From the NCBI GenBank assembly GCA_900469955.1, contig UBYX01000010.1, forward strand, positions 124,001 through 188,000: a stretch of 64,000 nt of DNA. Direction: 5' to 3'. A program made the translations under genes and the position numbers. The notes under the pieces were generated by a model, which was not told the DNA's origin, made no database searches, and saw nothing but the letters and a program-made list of their open reading frames with translations. Source of the stretch: Hyphomicrobiales bacterium (GTDB lineage Bacteria; Pseudomonadota; Alphaproteobacteria; Rhizobiales; Rhizobiaceae). This document shows positions 26,471 through 35,205 of this stretch, in pieces (positions within the stretch are counted from its first letter, which is position 1; each line of letters starts with the position of its first letter).

Positions 26471-27979
26471 TCAATCCTCTTCGACGAAGACTTCCTCGCG
26501 TTTCTTCTTGACACTCGGCAGGAAGACGACGACCAGGACCAGCGCTGCGATAAAGAGAAGGCCGGCGCTGATCGGACGCGTGACGAACGTGGTCGGATCG
26601 CCGCGCGACAGGATCATCGCACGCCTCAGATTCTCTTCCAGAAGCGGACCGAGCACGAAGCCGAGCAGAAGCGGGGCGGGCTCGCAGCGAAGCTTGACCA
26701 GCACGTAGCCGATGAAGCCGAAGAAGGCCACGGAGTAGAGATCGTAGACGTTCGAATTGACGCTATAGACCCCGATCGAGCAGAAGGCCATGATGATCGG
26801 GAAGAGGACGTAGTACGGGATGGTCAGCAGCTTCACCCACAGCCCGATGAGCGGCAGGTTGAGGACGACGAGCATCAGGTTGCCGATCCACATGGAGGCG
26901 ATGATGCCCCAGAAGAGGGCCGGCTGCTCGACCGCAACATTCGGACCCGGGACGATGCCCTGGATGATCATCGCACCGATCATCAGCGCCATCACCGGAT
27001 TGGCCGGGATGCCGAGGGTCAACAGCGGAATGAAGGAGGTCTGCGCACCGGCGTTGTTGGCCGATTCGGGACCTGCGACACCGGCGACTGCGCCTTTGCC
27101 GAATTCCTCCGGATTTTTCGAGACCTTCTTTTCTACCGTGTAGGAAGCGAAAGCCGCAAGGATCGCGCCGCCGCCCGGCAGGATGCCGAGGATCGAGCCG
27201 ATGGCGGTTCCGCGCAAAACCGGCGCGACCATCGCCCTGAAGTCCTCCTTGGTCGGCAGCAGGCCGCTGACCTTCGACACCAGCACCGACCGGCTCTTTT
27301 CGTTTTCAAGATTGCGGAGAATTTCCGCGATACCGAAGACGCCGACCGCAACGGCCACGAAGTTCAGGCCGTCCGCATATTCGCGGATGCCGAGGGTGAA
27401 GCGTGGCGTTCCGGTGTAAATGTCGGTGCCGACGAGCCCCAGCAGGAGGCCGAGCGCCACCATCGCCAGCGCCTTGACGATCGAACCGTGCGCCAGTGCG
27501 ATAGAGGACACCAGGCCGACGACCATCAGAGAGAAATATTCGGCAGCGCCGAACTGCAGTGCGATTTCGGTGAGCGGCGGCGCAAAGATCGCCACCAGGA
27601 AGGTCGAAACGGTGCCGGCGAAGAACGAACCGATCGCCGCGATCGCGAGCGCTGCACCCGCCTTGCCCTTGCGCGCCATCTGATAGCCGTCGATGGCCGT
27701 GACGGCGGAGGAGGATTCACCCGGCATGTTGATGAGGATTGCCGTGGTGGAGCCGCCGTATTGCGCGCCGTAATAGATACCGGCGAGCATGATCAGCGAG
27801 GAGACCGGCTCCAGCTGAAAGGTGATCGGCAGCAGCATGGCGATCGTCGCAGTGGCGCCAATACCCGGCAGCACGCCGATGAGAGTGCCGAGCAGCACGC
27901 CGATCAGGCAGAAGAACAGGTTTTCCAGGGAGGTTGCGGTCGCGAAACCGAGCGCGAGATTACTGAACAGATCCATCAC
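26471..27979 (-). CDS. tctA: tripartite tricarboxylate transporter large permease
   Basis: TctA family large membrane subunit (502 aa) with 11-12 helices. Family signatures include GVLPGIGATATIAMLLPITF near the N-terminus and its internal repeat GILPGGGAILAAF, plus YGAQYGGSTTAILINMPGE. It drives sodium- or proton-coupled uptake of citrate or a related carboxylate with TctB and the periplasmic TctC. It is the last gene of the operon, 7 bp after tctB, and converges on the LacI gene. Confidence 0.95.
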   Translation of the reverse strand: MMDLFSNLALGFATATSLENLFFCLIGVLLGTLIGVLPGIGATATIAMLLPITFQLEPVSSLIMLAGIYYGAQYGGSTTAILINMPGESSSAVTAIDGYQMARKGKAGAALAIAAIGSFFAGTVSTFLVAIFAPPLTEIALQFGAAEYFSLMVVGLVSSIALAHGSIVKALAMVALGLLLGLVGTDIYTGTPRFTLGIREYADGLNFVAVAVGVFGIAEILRNLENEKSRSVLVSKVSGLLPTKEDFRAMVAPVLRGTAIGSILGILPGGGAILAAFASYTVEKKVSKNPEEFGKGAVAGVAGPESANNAGAQTSFIPLLTLGIPANPVMALMIGAMIIQGIVPGPNVAVEQPALFWGIIASMWIGNLMLVVLNLPLIGLWVKLLTIPYYVLFPIIMAFCSIGVYSVNSNVYDLYSVAFFGFIGYVLVKLRCEPAPLLLGFVLGPLLEENLRRAMILSRGDPTTFVTRPISAGLLFIAALVLVVVFLPSVKKKREEVFVEED

Positions 27980-27986
27980 TCACACC

Positions 27987-28448
27987 TCAAAGACCGAGCC
28001 AGGGGCCGAAACTGCGGAACGGGAGGCCGAGGCCATAGATGAAGACCGCTACGGCGAAAACCGTCAAAGCGGCGGACAGAACGACCGCCGTCAGGGGCTT
28101 CATGCGGCCGGATGCGAAGGCCGCGATCAGAGCGGTGAAGAACAGCGCCGGCACGAAGCCGAGTCCTCTGACGGTCAACCCGAAGAAGATCGGCGCCGGC
28201 AGGATGAAGAGCATGCCGCGCCAAGCGATATGGCCGATCGGCTCACCATGGACGCGTGCGGCCTGAACGAGGATGATCGCTCCGAACAGCATCAGCGCGC
28301 AGGCGAGAATGAACGGGAAGTAGCCCGGCCCCATTCTCAGCGCCGTACCGAGTTCGAGCTCGAACGCCTGATAGGCGAAATAAATGCCCGTCAGGATGAA
28401 CAGCAGTCCACAGATCAGATTGGTGGTGTCGAATTTCAGCGAATTCAT
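27987..28448 (-). CDS. tctB: tripartite tricarboxylate transporter small permease
   Basis: TctB family small membrane subunit (153 aa) with four helices (about residues 7-25, 42-60, 82-110, 120-148) and the family motif LRMGPGYFPFILA. The ATG at 28448 has GGAGA upstream; the longer frame to 28490 is rejected. It is separated from tctC by 183 bp with a strong hairpin. Confidence 0.92.
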   Translation of the reverse strand: MNSLKFDTTNLICGLLFILTGIYFAYQAFELELGTALRMGPGYFPFILACALMLFGAIILVQAARVHGEPIGHIAWRGMLFILPAPIFFGLTVRGLGFVPALFFTALIAAFASGRMKPLTAVVLSAALTVFAVAVFIYGLGLPFRSFGPWLGL

Positions 28449-28560
28449 GGTGTCTCCGTATGGATCGAAGAGCGGGATACCCAAGATCACTTGGTCAACG
28501 GATCCTCTTGGACGAGGATGACGAAGGCTGGCTTCAGATCATTCGGGCTGCCTTTAGAGA

Positions 28561-28591
28561 ATCCCTCCCCTCCAGGATGGAGGAGAGGGAT
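28561..28591 (-). other. strong intercistronic hairpin in the tct operon
   Basis: A 14-bp stem with one mismatch and a 3-nt loop (ATCCCTCCCCTCCA and complement), between tctC and tctB. There is no T-run. It occupies the same place as the hairpin after the sugar-binding-protein gene and probably serves differential expression. Confidence 0.65.
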
Positions 28592-28631
28592 CGAAAGACG
28601 GCAACCGATGATAGGGAGCCGACAATGCGGC

Positions 28632-29615
28632 TTAGTCGGCGTATTGTCCAGCGGCCTCGATGATCGGCTTCCAGCGAGCGATTTCGCTTTCAAGCTTGGC
28701 CTTCAACGCTTCCGGGGTCGCATCCTGTTCGGACGACGGCTTGGTGCCCAGTTCGGCGAAGCGAGCGGCGACGTTCTGGTCCTTCAGCGCGACCTTCAAC
28801 GCGGCGCTGAGCTTGTCGATCGCTTCCTTGGGCGTGCCCTTTGGCGTGTAGAGGCCATGCCAGATGCCCACGGTCAGGCCCGGCAGGCCCGCTTCCGTGA
28901 CCGTCGGAAGGTCCTTCAGAACGTCAAGGCGTTCCGGCGACGTGACGGCATAGGCCTTCACCGTGCCGCCCTGGATCTGCTTGGTGGTGTTGGTCGTCTG
29001 GTCGCACATGATGTCGACCTGTCCGCCGAGAAGATCGGTCATCGCCGGGCCGGTGCCCTTGTACGGAACGGTCACAAGCGGAGTTTCGATCGCGCTCATG
29101 AAGAGCATGCCGCAAAGATGCGAGGCGGCGCCGATGCCGGCATTGGCAACGGTAACCTTGTCAGCATTGGCTTTGGCGTATTCGATCAGGCCCTTGAGGT
29201 CTTTCGCTTCCATGTCCTTGCGGGCGAGCAGCGTCATCGGAACTTCGGTGACGAGACCGACATAGTCGAAAGCGTTCAGCGTGTCATAGGAGAGCTTGCG
29301 GTAGAGGGTCGCGCTGGTCGCCATGCCGATGTGATGGAGCAGAACCGTGTAGCCATCCGGGTCTGCGCTCGCGACGCGTCCCGCGCCGAGCGAGCCGCCG
29401 GCGCCGCCGACGTTTTCGACGATGATCTGCTGGCCAAGATTCTTCGACATGGATTCAGCCACAAGACGGGCGACCGTGTCGGTCGGGCCGCCGGCCGCGA
29501 ACGGAACGATCATCGTGATCTGCCGCTCCGGATAACCGGCTGCGTTGGCGGAAGCGGAGAAAAGCGAAAGTGCCGCAAGAGCGGTTGCGCCGATAAAGGC
29601 GTTCAGGGTTTTCAT
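28632..29615 (-). CDS. tctC: periplasmic carboxylate-binding protein (Bug/TctC)
   Basis: TctC/Bug-family binding protein (327 aa) with signal peptide (AFIGATALAALSLFSASANAA). ITMIVPFAAGGPTDTVARLVA is the family N-terminal ligand loop, and VENVGGAGGSLGAGRVA the second loop that holds the carboxylate. Ligand not predictable from sequence; citrate, tricarballylate or dicarboxylates are possible. GGAGG precedes the ATG at 29615; the longer frame to 29645 is rejected. It is first in the operon, with putative enhancer sites upstream. Confidence 0.93.
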   Translation of the reverse strand: MKTLNAFIGATALAALSLFSASANAAGYPERQITMIVPFAAGGPTDTVARLVAESMSKNLGQQIIVENVGGAGGSLGAGRVASADPDGYTVLLHHIGMATSATLYRKLSYDTLNAFDYVGLVTEVPMTLLARKDMEAKDLKGLIEYAKANADKVTVANAGIGAASHLCGMLFMSAIETPLVTVPYKGTGPAMTDLLGGQVDIMCDQTTNTTKQIQGGTVKAYAVTSPERLDVLKDLPTVTEAGLPGLTVGIWHGLYTPKGTPKEAIDKLSAALKVALKDQNVAARFAELGTKPSSEQDATPEALKAKLESEIARWKPIIEAAGQYAD

Positions 29616-29764
29616 CGGGGTCCTCCAGGATGAAATATAAAGCACAGTCGGCGCTCAAATCTCCTCCGGCGCCAACCTGTCCGAAATCTGCGCCAATGCA
29701 CTTGGCAGGCGCAATCATTTGAAAAGTATTAAATCGTTTTTTCTAGCCTTGATGCGTTGCAGCA

Positions 29765-29774
29765 TGGGTGGATT
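29765..29774. promoter_or_regulatory. putative enhancer half-site
   Basis: TGGGTGGATT, a direct copy of the first ten bases of the palindrome at 29797, 32 bp apart (three helical turns). Confidence 0.4.
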
Positions 29775-29796
29775 AGGACACAAGGCACCCAAAGCG

Positions 29797-29814
29797 TGGG
29801 TGGATTTCTACCCA
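29797..29814. promoter_or_regulatory. putative enhancer for the sigma-54 regulator
   Basis: TGGGTGGATTTCTACCCA, an inverted repeat (TGGGT ... ACCCA) about 190 bp before tctC. It resembles the dyad layout of DctD enhancers. It is tandem with 29765. I could not find a convincing -24/-12 promoter; the closest (minus strand, 29681-29696) lacks the GC at -12. Confidence 0.5.
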
Positions 29815-29826
29815 TCTCCCTCAACA

Positions 29827-31200
29827 TCAGCCGTCGCGGTCGTCCTGCAATAAGTGTTCCACGCCCAAAATCTTCTTGTCGAGCCCGTATTTCTGCATCT
29901 TTTCGTAGAGCGTCTTGCGGGAAATCCCGAGAGATTCGTAGACCGGCCTCAAGGCACCGCCATGGGCCGCGATCTCGCCGGCAATGATATTGCGTTCGAA
30001 AGCCGCGACCTTGTCCGCCAGCCGACCTGCTCCGTCCCGTGCCGGCGCGGCGGTCTCGCCGGGCCTCGGGTCGAGGCCGAGCACCAGGCGGTCCGCGGCA
30101 TTGCGCAGTTCCCGCACATTGCCCGGCCAATCGCGCTGGGCGATCGCCGAGATCATGTCGGCAGGCACATCCGGATCCTCCCGACCGTAGCGCGCCGCAG
30201 CCTCCCGGACGAGCTGCAGGAAAAGCAGCGGAATATCCGCGCGCCTCTGAGCCAGAGACGGCACGTGAATGGTCGCTACGTTGAGACGGTAGAAAAGGTC
30301 GGCACGGAAGCGCCCCGCCGCAACCTCTGCCTCCAGATCCACTTTGCTGGTGGCGATAAAGCGCACGTCGAGCGGCACCGTTTCGTTGGAGCCGAGCCTT
30401 GTGATCACCCGTTCCTGCAGGACACGCAGGAATTTTGCCTGCAGATCGACCGGCATCGAGCCGATTTCGTCGAGCAGGATCGTGCCGCCCCGGCCGTGCT
30501 CGAATTTGCCGTATCGAGGGCGCAGTGCTCCGGGAAAAGCGCCGGCCTCGTGGCCGAAAAGCTCGCTTTCGATCAGGTTTTCCGGCAGCGCCGCGCAGTT
30601 GATGGCGATAAACGGCTTATGGGCACGCGGGCTGACATCGTGCAGCGCCCGCGCCACCACCTCCTTGCCTACGCCCGTCTCGCCGATGACCAGCGTATCC
30701 GCATCGGCCGAGCCGATCGCACGGATCTGATAGCGCAGGTCGACCATGACCTGGGTGCGCCCTGGAAGCCGCGCCTCGACATCGTCGCGCTTGCCTGCGA
30801 CCGCCCGCAGCCGCCGGTTTTCGAGCACGAGACCGCGCCGGTCCAGCGCCCGGCGGATGATGCCCGCGAGATGCTGCGGAGTGAACGGTTTTTCGAGAAA
30901 GTCGTAGGCTCCTTCCCGCATCGCTTTTACCGCAAGCTGAACATCCCCGTGGCCCGTCACCAGGATGACTGGGATTTCCGCATCCAGCTCACGGATGCGG
31001 TGAAGCAGCGTCATGCCGTCGATGCCGGGCATGCGGATATCGCTGACGACCACGCCGTCGAAGCCGAACCCCGTAAGCTCGAGCACATAATCGGCATGGG
31101 AAAAGGTCTGGACCGAAAGACCGAAGAGTTCCAGCGCCTGCGCGGTCGAACGGCGCAATTCCTCCTCGTCGTCGACCAGCAGGACCCTTTGACTGTTCAC
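29827..31200 (-). CDS. DctD-like sigma-54 response regulator
   Basis: NtrC-family activator (457 aa). Receiver domain with phospho-acceptor Asp 54 (VVSDIRMPG) and Lys in FLEKPF; AAA+ domain with Walker A GETGVGKE and Walker B ILLDEIG; C-terminal Fis-type HTH (YESLGISRKTLYEKMQKYGL). The sigma-54-contacting loop reads GAFPGA in place of GAFTGA, a notable change. It overlaps the kinase gene by 4 bp and is directly upstream of tctCBA on the same strand, so it most likely activates that operon. Confidence 0.92.
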   Translation of the reverse strand: MNSQRVLLVDDEEELRRSTAQALELFGLSVQTFSHADYVLELTGFGFDGVVVSDIRMPGIDGMTLLHRIRELDAEIPVILVTGHGDVQLAVKAMREGAYDFLEKPFTPQHLAGIIRRALDRRGLVLENRRLRAVAGKRDDVEARLPGRTQVMVDLRYQIRAIGSADADTLVIGETGVGKEVVARALHDVSPRAHKPFIAINCAALPENLIESELFGHEAGAFPGALRPRYGKFEHGRGGTILLDEIGSMPVDLQAKFLRVLQERVITRLGSNETVPLDVRFIATSKVDLEAEVAAGRFRADLFYRLNVATIHVPSLAQRRADIPLLFLQLVREAAARYGREDPDVPADMISAIAQRDWPGNVRELRNAADRLVLGLDPRPGETAAPARDGAGRLADKVAAFERNIIAGEIAAHGGALRPVYESLGISRKTLYEKMQKYGLDKKILGVEHLLQDDRDG

Positions 31201-33098
31201 TCCGCCGCCTCCAGAAGATTGCCGTCGGCAGCATCGAGCTCGATGATGAAGACTGCGCCGCCGTCGGGATGCTCACCGACGCTTAGGCTGCCGCCGAAAT
31301 CCTTGATGATATTGTAGGAGATGGAAAGGCCGAGCCCCAAACCCTTGCCCACGCCCTTGGTGGTGAAGAACGGATCGAAGATGCGCTCGCGGATGGCGGG
31401 GGGGACGCCGGGGCCGCGATCGCGAACCGACACGATCACCTTGTCGCTCTCCTTTTCGGCGGAGACGGTGATACGCCGGTCCTCCAGCCCTTCCACCGCA
31501 TCGGCCGCATTGGTGATGATGTTCACCAGGACCTGCTGCAGGCGCACGGCCCCCGCCTTCACGGCCGGGAGCATCGGATCGATCTCCACGTCGAGGATAG
31601 CATCGGCCGTCTTGAGCCGCGTCGCAACGATTTCGAGCGTATCCCGCATCACGTCCTCGAGAAGCACGGAACCGAGCTTCTCGTTCGGCTTGCGGGCGAA
31701 GTTGCGCAAGTGCTTGCTGATCGACGCCATGCGGTCGATCAGCGCCGAGATGCGCCGGACATTGTCCCTCGCCTCGTCCGTACGGCCGAGATCCATGAGC
31801 ACGCCGCTTGTCTCGGCATAGGTCTTTGCGGCTGCCAGGGGTTGGTTGAACTCGTGGGAAAGGGCGGCCGACATCTGGCCGAGACCGGCGAGCTTACCGG
31901 CCTGGATGAGGTCGGCCTGCGTCTGCCGCAACCGCTGCTCCGTGAGCCGCCGCTCGGCGATCTCCTCCTCGATACGGCTGTTGACACGGGCAAGGTCGGC
32001 GGTGCGCTCCGCCACGCGCCCCTCCAGCTCGTTGCGGGCTTCGGCCTGCATCTGCATGCGCTCGTCGAGCCGGGCCCGACGCTGCATCAGGACGGCAAGG
32101 GCAAGCCCTGCGAGACAAAGCGTCAAAAGAGCCGCGACTGTCGCGGTCTTCGCCTGGGTGCGCACCGAACTCGTGTCCATCAGGACATTGACCGTCCAGC
32201 CCGCATCCGGCATCGGCTGAGAAACGACGAGATATTCCTTTTCGACGCCGGCATCGGCAATGATCATGACATCACGATCGGCAAATGTGCCGCGCTTCAC
32301 CGGCAATTCCCTCAGCTTCGCATCCGCATATCGCCTGGAAGCCTCGGTATGCGCAATCCGGTCGGGCGTCAGCGGCAGAATGCTCGCATAAAGCCATTCG
32401 GGGCTGCCGGTCATGAAGATGATGCCCTCCGGATCGGAGACGAAGATCCGGTCGTCGCCGCCGCCCCAGCTATCCTCTATGGAGTCGATATCCACCTTGA
32501 ACACGATCACGCCGCGGATAACCCCGCCAACCTCGATGGGGGATCCGAAGTAATAACCCCGTTTGAGGGACGTGGTGCCGAGCGCATAAAAGCGCGATTG
32601 CCGGCCAGCCGCTGCATCCTGGAAATAGGGCCGGTAGGTGAAATTTTCGCCGATGAAGCTGATCGGAGTGTCGTAGTTGCTGGCAGCGACGGTCTGGCCA
32701 TCCATCGTCATCACGTAGATATCGGAGGATTTGAGAAGAGCGTTGACCTCCTTGAGATAGGCATTCGTCGCCGACCGCAGCGTATCGTTTCCCGGATCGA
32801 GGATCAGCGCCTCGACATTTTCCTGGTCGGCGATCAGCGCCGGCAGAGCCTCGTAGCGTTTCAGGTGACCGTCGAGTGCCGATACCGCCAGGCGCAATGT
32901 CGTGGCGGCCTGCGTCTCGGCCTCGTTCATGTAGCCGCGCGCCGCGATATCGTTGCCCTTGAAGATCAAGGCCAGCCCAAGTGCCGCGAGTACGGCCAGG
33001 GGCAAAAGAAGGCGATATCTCAACAGGCCGGGTCCTCCATTTCTCCACTCCGCTGAAAGGGGCGCGCCTATTGTAATCCGTGGTGGAGCGATTTCCAT
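31197..33098 (-). CDS. DctB-like sensor histidine kinase
   Basis: A 633-residue membrane kinase. Two helices (about 27-46 and 314-333) flank a periplasmic double-Cache domain of the DctB type that binds carboxylates in relatives. A coiled-coil (LEGRVAERTADLARVNSRIEEE) leads to the kinase core: SAALSHEFNQPLAAAKTY (phospho-His), NIITNAADAVE and DPFFTTKGVGKGLGLGLSI. AAGGA precedes the ATG. It forms a translationally coupled pair with the regulator downstream and probably senses the substrate of the Tct transporter. Confidence 0.92.
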   Translation of the reverse strand: MEIAPPRITIGAPLSAEWRNGGPGLLRYRLLLPLAVLAALGLALIFKGNDIAARGYMNEAETQAATTLRLAVSALDGHLKRYEALPALIADQENVEALILDPGNDTLRSATNAYLKEVNALLKSSDIYVMTMDGQTVAASNYDTPISFIGENFTYRPYFQDAAAGRQSRFYALGTTSLKRGYYFGSPIEVGGVIRGVIVFKVDIDSIEDSWGGGDDRIFVSDPEGIIFMTGSPEWLYASILPLTPDRIAHTEASRRYADAKLRELPVKRGTFADRDVMIIADAGVEKEYLVVSQPMPDAGWTVNVLMDTSSVRTQAKTATVAALLTLCLAGLALAVLMQRRARLDERMQMQAEARNELEGRVAERTADLARVNSRIEEEIAERRLTEQRLRQTQADLIQAGKLAGLGQMSAALSHEFNQPLAAAKTYAETSGVLMDLGRTDEARDNVRRISALIDRMASISKHLRNFARKPNEKLGSVLLEDVMRDTLEIVATRLKTADAILDVEIDPMLPAVKAGAVRLQQVLVNIITNAADAVEGLEDRRITVSAEKESDKVIVSVRDRGPGVPPAIRERIFDPFFTTKGVGKGLGLGLSISYNIIKDFGGSLSVGEHPDGGAVFIIELDAADGNLLEAAE

Positions 33099-33256
33099 CT
33101 ATTCCTTTTGCGAACCGCAAGGTCCAACCGCCGCCCTCAAACTCGTAATCGGAGACATGCTCGGTTTTATGGAAGTTTCACTTGACCTGCCGCTTGGGCG
33201 GGAACAATCTGGCGAGCGGGTATCGGCAGCCGGTTTCGGCGTTCAGGGGGTTCTTC

Positions 33257-33733
33257 ATGGTCTATGTGCTTGCGCTTCTCATTGGCATCATTGCGGGCCT
33301 TCGCGCCATGACGGCGCCTGCCGCCATCGCCTGGGCCGCTTACCTCGGCTGGCTCAATCTTTCCGGTTCCTGGCTCGCCTTCATGGGCTCCGTCTGGGCA
33401 GTCGGCATCTTCACCATTCTCGCCGTCGTGGAACTCGTCACCGACCAGCTTCCCTCGACCCCCAGCCGCAAGGTGCCGCAGCAGTTCGGCGCCCGTCTCC
33501 TGATGGGTGCCCTTACCGGTGCCGCGATCGGCACGCCCTATGGCGGCTGGATTGTCGGGCTCGTCGCCGGCATTATCGGGGCGGTCATCGGCACCTATGG
33601 CGGCGCTGCCGTTCGCGCCAAACTCGCCGCAAACTTCGGCAAGGATCTGCCCGCAGCCCTCATCGAGGACGCCGTCGCCATCATCGGCGCCTATCTGATC
33701 GTTGCGTCCTTACCAATTCCGGTCGCCGCATGA
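33257..33733 (+). CDS. DUF4126 membrane protein
   Basis: A 158-residue membrane protein of the DUF4126 family. It has four to five helices; the glycine-rich repeats (LALLIGIIAGLRAMTAPAA and LVAGIIGAVIGTYGGAA) are typical. Function unknown. The ATG at 33257 gives a normal first helix; the upstream open frame is not membrane-like. It overlaps the reductase gene by 4 bp, so the two are cotranscribed. Confidence 0.82.
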   Translation: MVYVLALLIGIIAGLRAMTAPAAIAWAAYLGWLNLSGSWLAFMGSVWAVGIFTILAVVELVTDQLPSTPSRKVPQQFGARLLMGALTGAAIGTPYGGWIVGLVAGIIGAVIGTYGGAAVRAKLAANFGKDLPAALIEDAVAIIGAYLIVASLPIPVAA

Positions 33734-35103
33734 CAGCTTTCGACGCGATCATCATCGGTGCGGGACAGGCCGGCCCTTCGCTTGCCGGACGTTTCAACGA
33801 TGCCGGCAAACGGGTCGCCATCATCGAGCGGAAGCATGTGGGCGGCACCTGCGTCAACACCGGCTGCAAGCCGACCAAGACGCTCGTCGCCAGCGCCTAT
33901 GCCGCCCATCTCGCCCGCCGCGGCAGCGAATACGGTGTGGTGCTCGATAGCGCCGTGAAGATCGACATGCCGAAGGTGATGCGCCGCTCGCACCAGGTGA
34001 CGCTCGATTCCCGCCACGGCAACGAGAGCTGGCTGGAGGGCATGCCGAACTGCACGCTGATCCGTGGCCATGCCCGTTTCGAAGACAAGAACACGGTACG
34101 GGTCGGCGACGAAGTGCTGACCGCACCGCAGATCTTTATCAATGTCGGCGGACGCGCGGCGATCCCGGATTTTCCGGGTATCAGCGAAGTGCCCTTCATG
34201 ACCAACAGCGACATCGTCATGCTCGACCGGGTGCCGGAACATCTGGTCGTCGTCGGCGGCAGCTATATCGGCCTGGAATTCGCGCAGATGTATCGCCGCT
34301 TCGGCGCCGAGGTGACGGTCGTGGAGAAAGGCCCGCGACTGGTCGGACGCGAGGACGAAGAGATTTCCGAAGCCATCCGCGGCATTCTGAAGGCCGAAGG
34401 TATCAAAATCCGCACCGGCGCCGAATGCATCCGCTTCCGCAAGGATGAGGCGGGCATCGCCGTCGGCGTCAACTGTACCGAAGGCGAGCCGGAAGTGATC
34501 GGCTCCGATATCCTGCTCGCCGTCGGCCGGCGACCTAATACCGACGACCTCGGCCTCGACAAGGCGGGCGTCGAGACCGATGGAAAGGGCTACATCAAGG
34601 TCAACGACCATCTGGCGACCAATGTCGAGGGCATCTGGGCGATGGGCGACTGCAACGGCCGCGGCGCCTTCACCCATACCGCCTACAACGACTTCGAGAT
34701 CGTCTCCGCCAATCTGTTCGATGGCGAAAACCGCAAGGTCTCCGACCGGCTGCTCGGCTACGCGCTTTACATCGACCCGCCGCTCGGCCGCGTCGGCATG
34801 AGCGAAACCGAAGCCCGCAAGGCCGGAAAGAAGGTTCTCGTTGGACATCGGCCGATGACGCAGGTCGGCCGCGCAGTCGAAAAGGGCGAGACGCAAGGCC
34901 TGATGAAGATTGTGGCCGATGCCGATACCAGACAGATCCTGGGAGCCGCCATACTCGGCACCGGCGGCGACGAATCCATCCACGGCGTGCTGGACATGAT
35001 GAATGCCGGCGCCACCTTCGACACCCTGCGCTGGGCGGTTCCCATCCATCCGACGGTGTCGGAACTCTGGCCGACGGTGGTCCTCGGCATGCAGCCGACC
35101 TGA
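33730..35103 (+). CDS. FAD-dependent pyridine nucleotide-disulfide reductase (MerA-like)
   Basis: A 457-residue flavoprotein of the disulfide-reductase family. FAD motif IIIGAGQAGPSLAGRF, redox-active cysteines in GGTCVNTGCKPTK, NAD(P) motif VVVGGSYIGLEFAQM, second FAD motif WAMGDCNGRGAFTHTAYND, and the C-terminal HPTVSE active-site His-Glu. It resembles mercuric reductase-like proteins but lacks the N-terminal NmerA domain and a C-terminal Cys pair, so mercury reduction is unlikely. Substrate unknown. The ATG at 33730 overlaps the DUF4126 stop. Confidence 0.9.
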   Translation: MTAFDAIIIGAGQAGPSLAGRFNDAGKRVAIIERKHVGGTCVNTGCKPTKTLVASAYAAHLARRGSEYGVVLDSAVKIDMPKVMRRSHQVTLDSRHGNESWLEGMPNCTLIRGHARFEDKNTVRVGDEVLTAPQIFINVGGRAAIPDFPGISEVPFMTNSDIVMLDRVPEHLVVVGGSYIGLEFAQMYRRFGAEVTVVEKGPRLVGREDEEISEAIRGILKAEGIKIRTGAECIRFRKDEAGIAVGVNCTEGEPEVIGSDILLAVGRRPNTDDLGLDKAGVETDGKGYIKVNDHLATNVEGIWAMGDCNGRGAFTHTAYNDFEIVSANLFDGENRKVSDRLLGYALYIDPPLGRVGMSETEARKAGKKVLVGHRPMTQVGRAVEKGETQGLMKIVADADTRQILGAAILGTGGDESIHGVLDMMNAGATFDTLRWAVPIHPTVSELWPTVVLGMQPT

Positions 35104-35205
35104 ACCTCTTTTGGACACATCTAAATTTTTACCAACCGCTTAAGGAGAGCCTCAAGCATTTCCGTCTATGACCGGCATTCCAGGTCCTGTTCATGATGGA
35201 AACAG

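Noticed and set aside
29681-29696. TTGGCGCAGATTTCGG (minus strand) as a sigma-54 promoter of tctC
   Set aside because: The -24 is acceptable but the invariant GC at -12 is GG; too weak to list as a feature.
33204-33240. GGAAC upstream of the DUF4126 gene as a further stress promoter
   Set aside because: After 16-17 bp the sequence is ATCG or TCGG, not NGTT; the next GGTT is 26 bp away.
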